From positions 1-37,626 of the forward strand of contig CAJOPH010000045.1 in assembly GCA_905236805.1 (NCBI GenBank): a DNA stretch of 37,626 bases. The letters run 5' to 3'. Below, one piece after another: positions 16,001 through 23,700 of this stretch. Below the pieces are notes generated by a model. The model was not told the origin of the DNA, did not search any database, and worked only from the letters and a program-made list of their open reading frames with translations. Each line of letters begins with the position of its first letter. Position 1 is the first letter of the stretch. This DNA comes from an uncultured Eubacterium sp. (lineage in GTDB: Bacteria > Bacillota > Clostridia > Lachnospirales > Lachnospiraceae). A program made the translations under genes and the position numbers.

Positions 16001-17555
16001 TGTGGAATTTACGAAAGATATCCTTGACATAGGGATCTTAGATTTTGAACGGATGGACAGGGCCTTGTTTGACTTTGCCCTTAATTATTTCAATGAAAAT
16101 AAAGAAGATAAAATGTTCCTTGAAAACCTTGCCCCGCTCAAGGATTCTGTCACGATGTACGGGACCTTGGGGGAGTATGCGCCCGCGCTTACGAAGGTTC
16201 ATCTGGATATGATGAATGAAAAGGTTCCAAGGTTCAAGATTTCCAAGAGCATGAGGATGTCTGCCGCGAGGGCGCTTCCCGGCGTGAGAAAACAGTACAT
16301 GGAAATGTTCCAGCTAAATGAAGGAGATTCCATGGACAAAGGATTTTACATAAGCCCGGACTCCGTGGAAATAAACAGGCGCTTTAGGGAAAAGACCCAG
16401 AGGCTTTTGGAAGGACAGGACGAAAAGCAGGCGGTATATGACAGGATATGCATGGGTGTCCCTGTTGAAAACAAGATCCTTATCCTGGCAGACAGGAAGA
16501 GGGATCTTCGGAGTGGGGCGTTTTACAGCATAAAGAAGATTCTTCAGGAGAACGAAAACGGGGGAGACCTCGGAAGGCCGGTAAAGCCTCCGTACGAGGG
16601 GGAACATGAATACAAGGGCTACAGGATAAAGCTTTCCTTTACCGGAGCATATGCGAATGATGAGGAACTTTTGGAGGATGTGGCGGCATCGAGGTTCGTG
16701 GTGAGTACGCAGGTGCCCAAGAGCCTTGTCAGGATAAGGCTTCGCGGGGAGTCTTCCCTCATCATGATAGGCTCTTCCGTCTTCCCGTATTCGGACGCGC
16801 CCGAGAGCCTTAAGGACAGATATGATCACAAGAGGCTTTTGAGGTCAGCCGAAAATGCCCTTGTCATGTATCCTTCCGAAGAATTAAAGCCGTGGCTCAA
16901 GGAAAGATACAGCATACAGAACGCAGACTCCTTTATCCTGAAGGGATCGTGCCAGAGTGATATTTATTTTGACCCGATGTTTGCCGCAAAATCCAGGGAG
17001 AGGCTTGGGAAAAAGACGGGATTTTCTGAAGCTGACAAGGTCATATTGTACATGCCCTCGTCACGCAGCATGGATAGAAAGACTCACTACAAAAACCTCT
17101 TCCGCATGAAAATACTTAAGGCCAATCTTCCCGAAGAATACAAGGTGGTGGTGTATTTTCCGGGTGAGCGGACATACCAGGATCTGGAGGTGGATGGATT
17201 TAGCAGGCTTTTGAACCCTAAGGTCCTGCACCTGAGGGAGGCTGTCTGCGCGGCCGATATCATAATCGGGGATTACAGGGAAGGTTTTTATGAGACCGTG
17301 CTTGTGGAAAAGCCGGCCATTTTGACCGATTCGGATCATGATGAGTTTTTTTACAAAAAATCCACCATATGCCCTTATGAGGAAGTGAGGATAGGACCTT
17401 CAGTAAGCACGGAAGAAGAGGCCGCAAGGCTCATCTTAGACGGCATTGATGTGTCCCCTTTTGAGGAAAACAGGCGCCTTCTCAGGGAAAAATACCTGAC
17501 ATATTGTGACGGGAAATCCTGTGAAAGGCTCCTTGAGTGGATGGTAGGGAACTAA
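13020..17555 (+). CDS. 1511-residue TagF-like / HAD / TagF-like surface polymer protein
   Basis: This multidomain cytoplasmic protein is probably for wall or capsule polymer assembly. Residues 1-70 are a charged, low-complexity lead-in. A CDP-glycerol glycerophosphotransferase-like domain spans about 75-420, with the family landmarks YHG (183-185), YAPTYR (282-287), KMHP (319-322) and DYSSIFTD (365-372). A HAD phosphatase-like domain follows at about 468-700: SFDVFDT with D474 and D477, S601 in LISDMY, and GDNETAD (662-668). Residues about 700-1050 match the region that trails HAD in this protein class (ISRDGHHLKRIAD, EYWGRGYTQTAFTKLW). A second GT-B/TagF-like domain covers about 1130-1505 (DKVILYMPSSRSMDRKTHY, ADIIIGDYREGFYETVLVEKPAIL) but lacks an obvious HG motif, so it may be degenerate. 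A standard promoter and AGGAG-like ribosome binding site precede ATG 13020. Substrates are not deducible. Confidence 0.85.
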   Translation: MAFFFGNRKKKTSLGKAKGDIGSNGTKKPDLKEALKDKSLSDVNDILENPEDDSSDAEYSPDEESPRVSAGCKEALRAVEEMFLGYDRKHVWAFNAGQGGGDFRGNPKYLFCYIARYRKDIAAYWIANDEETVEFVRSLGYTAYLTNTVEADAASDYTGVLVAEQVKLAIPEGMKKCIYLNLYHGVGAKDVERALLEGGMAGELAHKYIEHNQYYRNNQLFLTPSPMMEDDFMRMCGIDPDCTVRAGYPRNIYQKYFEKIETFDHDILKAKNLPADTKIAVYAPTYRQSMEGEVYACAIPDTKRLAKACEESGILLILKMHPLMEKEHGFLSARKLYGDEKGLYFWDNKDDIYEILDKIDLGVIDYSSIFTDMVSSGIRDFIRYVYDYDQEKEKLRHDYMKVTEGELCYDFEALLGAIRSFGDTGHTDTDQDHLSRIHDMYWEYSGRDTFDIIIEKTLSFSPKKRTLPTLYSFDVFDTLISRKGLDPKSIFYKVKEGLKDSGQDFPEWFIERYPRLREQAESNVRLAFARTVYEREDGRREIYMEDIFRRLGDVYGISQKQADYLMEAELLAELECTVPIKENIDRVKKLLSDNETVVLISDMYLPVEHVKKMLGKADSILEEIPLYLSSEVGVQKTTKEIFFRVYKDFKPFYDFGKWIHIGDNETADVKMPHQYGIVPRPVNTPSFGLYEEAMVRDIGTYDAYLAAAMIARFTHERIFEKDRFVYKYLSLCFFPYVHWVLNDAVKKGFEALYFISRDGHHLKRIADVIREKENLPIETGYIYASRKTWRVPSFIDGIDDDFWSGHGNFADVKTFDELLSAAMLTEEGFLRFFPGFSELKGRKDIDSDELELIINTLKGSKRYCDFVMEKAASLRELACGYLEQEIDASKKVAFVEYWGRGYTQTAFTKLWKHIRGADAKSHFYYARTVLPTQGDDIRYNFTTNPVELLFIEAFFANIPYGSIEAYEKKDGKIVPVIRNQTCDMELFDAMERNLVEFTKDILDIGILDFERMDRALFDFALNYFNENKEDKMFLENLAPLKDSVTMYGTLGEYAPALTKVHLDMMNEKVPRFKISKSMRMSAARALPGVRKQYMEMFQLNEGDSMDKGFYISPDSVEINRRFREKTQRLLEGQDEKQAVYDRICMGVPVENKILILADRKRDLRSGAFYSIKKILQENENGGDLGRPVKPPYEGEHEYKGYRIKLSFTGAYANDEELLEDVAASRFVVSTQVPKSLVRIRLRGESSLIMIGSSVFPYSDAPESLKDRYDHKRLLRSAENALVMYPSEELKPWLKERYSIQNADSFILKGSCQSDIYFDPMFAAKSRERLGKKTGFSEADKVILYMPSSRSMDRKTHYKNLFRMKILKANLPEEYKVVVYFPGERTYQDLEVDGFSRLLNPKVLHLREAVCAADIIIGDYREGFYETVLVEKPAILTDSDHDEFFYKKSTICPYEEVRIGPSVSTEEEAARLILDGIDVSPFEENRRLLREKYLTYCDGKSCERLLEWMVGN

Positions 17556-18094
17556 AAATTCCTTGCGTACAGCAGGTGATCCATCCAGGTGTCGTTTATG
17601 AAGATGGCTTCCTTAAGGTATCCTTCCTGGGAGAAACCCATGTGCTCCATCAGACGTATTGAAGGTATGTTTGATGGCTGCACAAAGGCTTCCATGCGGT
17701 GGAGGGAGTATTCTTTTTGGACGGCGGGGATGGTAACAGAGAGGGCTTCCGTGGCGTACCCCATTCTGAGGAAGTCTTTGTCTATCTTGTAGCCTATGTA
17801 GCAGCGCATGTACGGGCCGGGCATGATATGGGAGAAACTCACCGTACCCAATACGATATCCGGCATCTGTCTGTGAAACAGCCAGAAGCGTATGGCTTTT
17901 TTTTGGAGGAGGAGCCTGTATTCCGCGGAAAGGGACGCACGGATGGAGTCTTCGTTATACATGGATTTTTGGCGAAGACTTTCGGTATTTTTCAGAAAAT
18001 CATAGTTTTTCCTGTAGAATTCGCACACCTGGGGGGCTATTTCAGGCCCCCTTACCATGTAGGTGATCCTGTCCGAGTGAAAGGTATGGTCCAT
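17552..18094 (-). CDS. GNAT acetyltransferase, RimJ/RimL type
   Basis: This 180-residue acetyl-CoA-dependent N-acetyltransferase has the GNAT core in IVLGTVSFSHIMPGPYMRCYIGYKID, then DFLRMGYATEALSVTI (acetyl-CoA loop) and the C-terminal HRMEAFVQPSNIPSIRLMEHMGFSQEGYLKEAIFIN, typical of the RimJ/RimL subgroup that modifies proteins or small amines. I chose ATG 18094 (MDHTFHSDRITYM) because GGAG lies 6 bases upstream; longer starts run into the promoter at 18146. Its stop overlaps that of the convergent 1511-residue gene by 4 bases (CTAA read both ways). The substrate is unknown. Confidence 0.85.
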   Translation of the reverse strand: MDHTFHSDRITYMVRGPEIAPQVCEFYRKNYDFLKNTESLRQKSMYNEDSIRASLSAEYRLLLQKKAIRFWLFHRQMPDIVLGTVSFSHIMPGPYMRCYIGYKIDKDFLRMGYATEALSVTIPAVQKEYSLHRMEAFVQPSNIPSIRLMEHMGFSQEGYLKEAIFINDTWMDHLLYARNF

Positions 18095-18124
18095 TAGTTT
18101 CTCCGGCGTATCCCATGAGTTCCT

Positions 18125-18153
18125 TACCTGAAAGTTACACAGAGAGTATAACA
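18125..18153 (+). promoter_or_regulatory. Promoter for foldase gene
   Basis: TTACCT, 17 bases, then TATAAC, 35 bases before ATG 18188. Its -10 overlaps the opposing GNAT -10 by four bases, so the two polymerases should exclude each other. Confidence 0.5.
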
Positions 18154-18174
18154 TTTTTCGAAAAAAATTGCAAT
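18146..18174 (-). promoter_or_regulatory. Promoter for GNAT gene
   Basis: On the minus strand TTGCAA, 17 bases, then TATACT, about 50 bases before ATG 18094. The -10 overlaps the -10 of the opposing promoter. Confidence 0.65.
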
Positions 18175-18187
18175 AAGGTGAATTAAC

Positions 18188-19270
18188 ATGAAGAACACGC
18201 CGCCCATGATAAGGGCTTTGTACATTGTATTGATACCGGTGGTGCTTTTGATAATCCTTTTGAATACGGGATGGCTCCAAAGGCATCTTCCCGCGGCAAA
18301 GGTCGCGGAAAGGAGTTACACTACGGTTGAGTATGATTTTTACTATTTCGATGCGTACAATGCCTTCCTGGAGGAGCATGAAGAAGACCTGGGGGAGCTG
18401 GGGTATGATGTCAATACTTCCGCAAGGTCCCAGGATTACGACGAGGAGATGTCCTGGCAGGACTATTTCCTATCCCTGTGCGAAAAGGAGATGTCTGAGG
18501 TAGAGTATTTCCATGAGAAGGCAGAATCCGAAGGCTATGAATTTTCCGAAACAGACCTCAAGTACTATGAGGAGCAGATGTCAAAAAACCTTGAGACCAT
18601 GGAAAAGTTCGGCCTGAAGGAGGATAATTTTTACATATCCTACTATGGGCGGGGCATGACCGGTGACATATACGAAAAGGAACTAAAATACAAGTCCGAA
18701 GCCTATAGCTACAGGGACTATCTGATAGAAAATTACGAAGCGTCACCTGAAGAAGTGGAAGGATATCTGGAAGAAAACAAAGCCGCAACGGACTATAAGA
18801 GCGTAAATCTCTCCCTGGTGACAGCCACCGCCATACCCGACAGGACCACGGGGGAGATAGGAAGCGAGCAGATTGATGCCCTCTCAAAAAAAATGTCCGG
18901 GTTGAAGGAGAGGTATGAGGGGGGAGAGGATTTTTCCACATTGCAGCAAAGCTATTCCGACAACTCTTTGGGCGATGAGTCGGGTGATCTTAACGAGGCC
19001 ACGGAAGATGACCTCCCCGAAATATTAAAACAAGATTTACTAGAGACGGACCAAGACGCCCTAAAGACCGGTGACACCATGATATCCATCGATGAATCCT
19101 TGGGCGTAGGCTATTTTACTTTGTTTAGGGGCTTTGGGGAAGATGGAAATACGATAGAGGCAAACGCGGCCCTTGGGGAGGTGGCCATAGACGCGGAGTC
19201 AGGGGCCGCCCTGGATGGAGATTATGCCGTAAAAAGAAACAGGATAGGCATGAGCCTTGCCGCAAACTAA
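18188..19270 (+). CDS. Membrane-anchored parvulin-like (SurA/PrsA-type) foldase
   Basis: This 360-residue protein has an uncleaved N-terminal anchor at about residues 10-27 (LYIVLIPVVLLIILLNTGW) and no lipobox. A helical, Glu/Tyr-rich SurA-like region spans about 45-200. The C-terminal part, at about 203-320, has the outline of a parvulin peptidyl-prolyl isomerase: YKSVNLSLVTAT, LKERYEGGEDFSTLQQSYSDNSLGDESGDLNEAT, LETDQDALKTGDTMISIDESLGVGYFTLF. The EGGEDFSTLQQSYSDNS...SGDL segment matches the family's GxDFxxLAxxYSxD...GGDL. Several parvulin active-site positions are not obvious, so it may be a chaperone more than an isomerase. It would act outside the membrane on secreted proteins. The ribosome binding site AAGGTG is 8 bases before ATG. 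Confidence 0.75.
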   Translation: MKNTPPMIRALYIVLIPVVLLIILLNTGWLQRHLPAAKVAERSYTTVEYDFYYFDAYNAFLEEHEEDLGELGYDVNTSARSQDYDEEMSWQDYFLSLCEKEMSEVEYFHEKAESEGYEFSETDLKYYEEQMSKNLETMEKFGLKEDNFYISYYGRGMTGDIYEKELKYKSEAYSYRDYLIENYEASPEEVEGYLEENKAATDYKSVNLSLVTATAIPDRTTGEIGSEQIDALSKKMSGLKERYEGGEDFSTLQQSYSDNSLGDESGDLNEATEDDLPEILKQDLLETDQDALKTGDTMISIDESLGVGYFTLFRGFGEDGNTIEANAALGEVAIDAESGAALDGDYAVKRNRIGMSLAAN

Positions 19271-19319
19271 GGAACCGTATAAATAAGTTATTTTTACAAA
19301 GCTATGTTTATATGGTTCC
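19271..19319 (+). terminator. Large AT-rich hairpin after foldase gene
   Basis: GGAACCGTATA (19271-19281) pairs with TATATGGTTCC (19309-19319), 11 bp with one G-U pair, starting directly after the stop codon. The loop of 27 bases contains a TTATTTTTA run. No T tract follows the stem, so it may stabilise or process the mRNA and not terminate it. Confidence 0.5.
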
Positions 19320-19349
19320 CAAAGCCGGTGAAGGGGGGTAAGAAGGACA

Positions 19350-20438
19350 ATGGCGAAAAGAAAGGGCAACAGACCCGTATACAGGAAAGAAAAGTCAGAA
19401 GAAGAAATAAAGGAAGAAGAGGAAATCTCTAAAAAAGAGTCCCACAGGAAAAAGAACGTAAGGCGAAACTCTGTCCTCGTGGTGGCTTTTTCCACGGTAT
19501 TTCTGGCTGTAATGTTCATAGGCAGGTGGGTCTATGCGGTGCAGACGGGGTTTTACGACACCTATGTGCTGGTGGGGGATGATGTGGAAACCGCCCTGGA
19601 GGGAGCCGTGGGGCTGTCGCCCTCGGAGGATGAGCAAAGTGAGCTTAACAGCATGGGTACCCGGTGGGATCTTTTCACGGGGAGCCGTCTGGTGGATGAG
19701 GCGTGGTGTGTTTCGGACGATGGATCAAAGCTCCATGGGTATTTTTATGATAACGGGTCGGAGCTTACCCTGATAGTGATCCACAGGTTCGGCTTAGACG
19801 GGACGGCTGATTTTCTTCCGGGAGCTTCCATTTATGAGAAGACGGGCTGCAACATCCTTCTTACCGAGGCCAGGCGCCATGGGGAAAGTGAGGGAGAGGC
19901 TTTTTCCTGGGGGGTATATGAAAAGTACGATATCGCATCCTGGATAAATTACTTAGATGCCAATACCACAGGCAGTAAGTACATTATCTATGGAGAGGGA
20001 GTCGGGGCAAATACCGCCCTTTTTGCCGCGTTGGGGCAGCTTTTGCCGGAAAGCGTACAGGCCATAGTGGCAGAGTCACCCTATGGTTCATTGCATGAGC
20101 TTGCCGCGCGTAATATATTCAAATGGTATGCCGTTACGTCATTTCCCTTCCTAAATGCGGTGGAGTTTAAGGTAAATTCTTCGGACAATGGATTTAAAGT
20201 GGGGGATACGTCCCTTAAGGATGCGGTAAATGACGCGAAAGAGTCTGCGATCCCGGTGCTTTTCCTTTGTTCCGACGGGGATGATTTCATCCCTAACGAC
20301 TACACGAAGGAGCTTTATTCGAACTATCCTTCTTCACAGAAGGATATCATTACGGGGACAGGTTCGCACGGGACGGTTTTTTGCGAAAAATCCGAAGAAA
20401 TACTTGACTGGATCTCAAATACGCTGGGCTCGTCATAG
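19350..20438 (+). CDS. Membrane-anchored alpha/beta hydrolase fold protein, nucleophile missing
   Basis: This 362-residue protein has a Lys/Glu-rich cytoplasmic tail (1-40), one membrane helix (41-58) and an extracytoplasmic alpha/beta hydrolase domain (about 110-360). The domain follows the YqkD/BAAT-like pattern: DDGSKLHGYFY, ILLTEARRHGESEGE, and late acid and base candidates in FLCSDGDDFIP (D311/D312) and GTGSHGTVF (H340). The nucleophile elbow reads YGEGVGA (214-220), where GxSxG should be: G217 replaces serine. The oxyanion-hole HG is also altered (IHRFG). It may be a non-catalytic binding or scaffold protein. A GGGGGGTAAGAAGGA region precedes the ATG. The start is separated from the foldase by the hairpin at 19271 and may share its transcript. 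Confidence 0.82.
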   Translation: MAKRKGNRPVYRKEKSEEEIKEEEEISKKESHRKKNVRRNSVLVVAFSTVFLAVMFIGRWVYAVQTGFYDTYVLVGDDVETALEGAVGLSPSEDEQSELNSMGTRWDLFTGSRLVDEAWCVSDDGSKLHGYFYDNGSELTLIVIHRFGLDGTADFLPGASIYEKTGCNILLTEARRHGESEGEAFSWGVYEKYDIASWINYLDANTTGSKYIIYGEGVGANTALFAALGQLLPESVQAIVAESPYGSLHELAARNIFKWYAVTSFPFLNAVEFKVNSSDNGFKVGDTSLKDAVNDAKESAIPVLFLCSDGDDFIPNDYTKELYSNYPSSQKDIITGTGSHGTVFCEKSEEILDWISNTLGSS

Positions 20439-20537
20439 AAGAGTTTCCTATATGTGGTTATTGGTTTTTGATAGTAGAATCTTATTTTAATTTCGGTTTT
20501 TCAAAAAGAAATGTACTTTTTTTCTTAAAAATATTCC

Positions 20538-20565
20538 TTGTTTGATTTTATTTTTGTGATATCAT
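20538..20565 (+). promoter_or_regulatory. Possible promoter for beta-helix/TRAP operon
   Basis: TTGTTT, 16 bases, then TATCAT. The -10 is a 5 of 6 match and the -35 is weak. It lies just before the first strong hairpin, so all three would be transcribed. Confidence 0.4.
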
Positions 20566-20580
20566 GATACCAAGGTTATG

Positions 20581-20616
20581 GGAAACGAACAAAATGTTTG
20601 CGTTTTGTTCGTTTCC
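20581..20616 (+). repeat. Leader hairpin A, shared with flgL leader
   Basis: GGAAACGAACAAAA and TTTTGTTCGTTTCC form a perfect 14 bp stem with an 8-base loop. The first 25 bases (20581-20605) match 34303-34327 before flgL at 24 positions. Confidence 0.85.
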
Positions 20617-20621
20617 TGCGC

Positions 20622-20665
20622 CGGATTTTGGCGGCCGGAAGCCGCGTATTTCCTTGCAAAATCCG
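20622..20665 (+). other. Leader hairpin B, nested
   Basis: CGGATTTTG (20622-20630) pairs with CAAAATCCG (20657-20665), 9 bp. Nested inside, GCGGC-cggaa-GCCGC gives a second GC stem. No T tract follows, so this is a folded element and not a simple terminator. Confidence 0.7.
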
Positions 20666-20686
20666 TGCGCATCCTTGCGGAGCGGT

Positions 20687-20721
20687 TATAGTAAACGCAT
20701 TTATTAAATGCGTTTACTATA
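20687..20721 (+). repeat. Leader palindrome C (TATAG-AAACG family)
   Basis: TATAGTAAACGCATTTA and its exact complement flank one T, a 35-base perfect palindrome. Related palindromes are at 34298-34334 and 36639-36671. Confidence 0.85.
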
Positions 20722-20778
20722 TAGGAAGGCTTGTGAGCAAGTCTTAAATTTTCTAGTTTACAAGGAGGATCTTGGGAC

Positions 20779-23700
20779 ATGTTGAAGAAAAAGATTCTGG
20801 CATTTAGCTGTGTGTTCGCAATGACTATCACGCAGTTTGGTGCGGCCAATCTTACGTTTGCGGATGATGAAGTCATGCCCGGCGGACAGGGCTTTGGCTC
20901 GGAGGCGGAGATGGCGTCGGGAGGTCCTCCCCAGGAGGGGGCACCGGATACGGCAGCCATATATATCTCCGGCAATGCGGAGGATGCTTCAAAGGAAGTG
21001 TCGGACGATGCTACATTGACGAAGAAAAATGCCGAAGGCGAGGTGAAAGACGGCGTATATACCATCACGGGACTGGAGCTTTCTTCTGATAATTACGAGA
21101 CGAACGGTGTGATCATCACAGGCGAAGCTTCCAACGTGGAGCTTGATGGAGCCACGATCTCACTGGGGATCGATTCCAAGGTAGATACGACCAACACGGG
21201 CGGTGACGCCGTCATATTGGACGATGGGGCAAAGGCAAAGATAAAGGATTCCGTGCTCACCGTAAAGGGCGCGCAGAGGCATGTGACCGCGGCCTACGGT
21301 ACATCCACCCTGATAGTGGAAAATTCCACGGTAGAGTCCACGGGTCCCGTGGAAGAGTATGACGCGGATACCATGACTCCGCCGTCGAACCGGGCCCTTC
21401 TCATATCGGGAAAGGCCAGGGCGAATTTCTCCATCGCTTCCACGAATACATATTACTATGATTCGGAATGTATCTCACAGGGATGGGGGGCACTTTCCAC
21501 TGACTCGGCCAGAAATGAGCTGAATCTCTACGCGTTTAATTCCAAAGGTCTTTCCAGGACGGGAGGGTACGGTGCGTATGCCGATACGGACTGCAATGTC
21601 TGGCTGTATGGTTCCACCCTCGCGTCGGGCGAGATAGGAGCCATCATATCAAAGACGGGAAAGGTTTCCGCGGATTCCTCCTCGAACACCCCTGACGCGG
21701 TGCTTTCCGACTACACGGGGACGAAGCCTGCCACCGATACCAAGAGCGTGATAGCGGGCTTAAGGAATGCCATCATGATGCATGCGCCCGACATGATGGG
21801 TGAGGGTGCGGCAGCAGCTTCAGTGGGCACCGTAGATCTGAAAAACACGGTCCTTACGACCGACAATACCGGAACCTACGGGAAGGATGCCTTAAAGGAC
21901 ACTTCGTCTGATTTTGATTACGGCTCATACGGTGATGAATATAGCGCGTATGTGAGCGACATGACCGGGGCAGCCATCCTGATAAAGTCCACATCGGCCA
22001 ACATACACCTTGACGATGTGGAGGTAGAGTCTCCTAACCACGTGCTGGTGCAGACCATGATCAATGCGGACGGAATGGGGAACTGGCTTAAGGAGGGTGA
22101 GGAGGCAGACGCTGTCAGCGTAACCCTTTCCAATGACGACCTCACTGACGATATCCTTCACTATGATTACCAAAGGACGATGAATGTAAACATCACGGAT
22201 AAAACCACCCTGACAGGCAGGATCCATACCGGCACATACAAGGAATGGAATCAAATGTATCAGGAGTATCTGAGCGCGAATCCCGCGTGGATACTGGATT
22301 CTTCCACCTATGAGACTTCTACGCGCGGTGTGAACGTAAACCTTTCGGATGCATCCACATGGACGCTTAATAATGATTCCGAGATTTCCTACCTTGGGGT
22401 GAGTGATACTTCCAAAGTAGTGGTTCCCGCAGGGATCACGCTCAAGGTAGACGGACAGGAATATACCAACGGCACGTACACGAAGGATGGATTTGAATAC
22501 AATACTTCGCTTACCATCGTGGACGGATCGAACGGACCCCTCCTGGAAGATGATACGGATGTGGCATCTGTCACATTGAAAAACGAGGGCACATCCGATA
22601 TCACGATAAAGGAAGTAAACCTTGGCAAAGAGTCCGATGTCACGATAAAGGCCGGAGAAGAAAAGACCATCGAGGCGCCCGCGCTCTTCAACGAAGATGA
22701 GAAGCAGACCATAGGCGATGCCGCTGATGAATATACACAGTACACCAACAAGTCCGCATACAAGCTGGCCCTTACCGTAAATGGTGTGGAGACCGCCATC
22801 AAAAAGGGCGCGAAGGTAGATGCGACAGACCTTACCGTTTCCATAGTTTACGGGGTGTTGGATTACTATGTATCCCACGGACAGGTGACACCGAGATGGA
22901 TAACCAACGCCATCTATGCTGACGAAAACGGTGTGGATGCGACAAAGTCGGTGCTGGCCGCGGTGGTAAACACCGATACCGATGAGGATGTTAAGGCGGG
23001 TGATAAGTCTGTAACGACCATAAAAATAAAGTCCACCAATGATTATTTCTCGGCAATCCGCGTGGGTGGCACGGGTGAATTTACCGTGACAGGTGCCGAG
23101 ATAGACCTCTACGGGAACGGCGGGGACGACTTTACCGGAATAGGCGTGGGTCTTTCGTCCGCAGACAGGGCAAAGCTCAACGTAAACAATGCGTCCGTAT
23201 ATACCGAAGGAGTCTTAAGGGCCGCGATCTTCGTGGGGGACATGTCTACCATGAACCTTTCCATGGTGAATGCGGATACCGAACCCGGAGAATACCGGTC
23301 AGACGTGTCGATAGCATCTGCGGGAATGGCTTCTCCTCCTTCAGGATTGGGGATCTGGGGGAACTGCCGTACGATGAACCTCCTGGAGTATGGGATCGTA
23401 AATATTGAAGACTCCACCATCACCGCCCAGAACTGGGGAGCTCTGGGAGTGGACGGAGTGACGGACGGACAGGTAAATGTCAAAGATTCCACGATCAACG
23501 TCACGGAGCAGGGCTATGGCTCATATGCCATAGGAAAGTGCGCGGATACATTTACAAACTGTGTATTCAATATAAACTACGGTGTGGTAAACTTTGCGGC
23601 AGCCGCGGATTCCACCGTGACATTGGAAAACGGCACCAAGGGCTATTCACCGAACTACTATGGGATAGTTACCCACCAGTCCATGAATGGTGCCAATTCG

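Larger units (their letters stand above)
20439..20778 (+). other. 340-base structured leader before beta-helix gene
   Basis: There is no gene here. The first 100 bases are AT-rich with no clear terminator beyond a weak AAAAAG/CTTTTT pairing. A plausible promoter is at 20538-20565. Three strong consecutive inverted repeats follow (20581-20616, 20622-20665, 20687-20721), then AAGGAGG 10 bases before ATG 20779. The transcript would carry an unusually folded 5' leader. Confidence 0.7.

Noticed and set aside
18095-18379. N-terminal extension of the GNAT protein.
   Set aside because: It would overlap the divergent foldase gene and both promoters; ATG 18094 has a good binding site.
21925-22878. Long minus-strand ORFs across the beta-helix gene.
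   Set aside because: They are antisense shadows of a gene with a signal peptide and repeated structure, and have no binding site.
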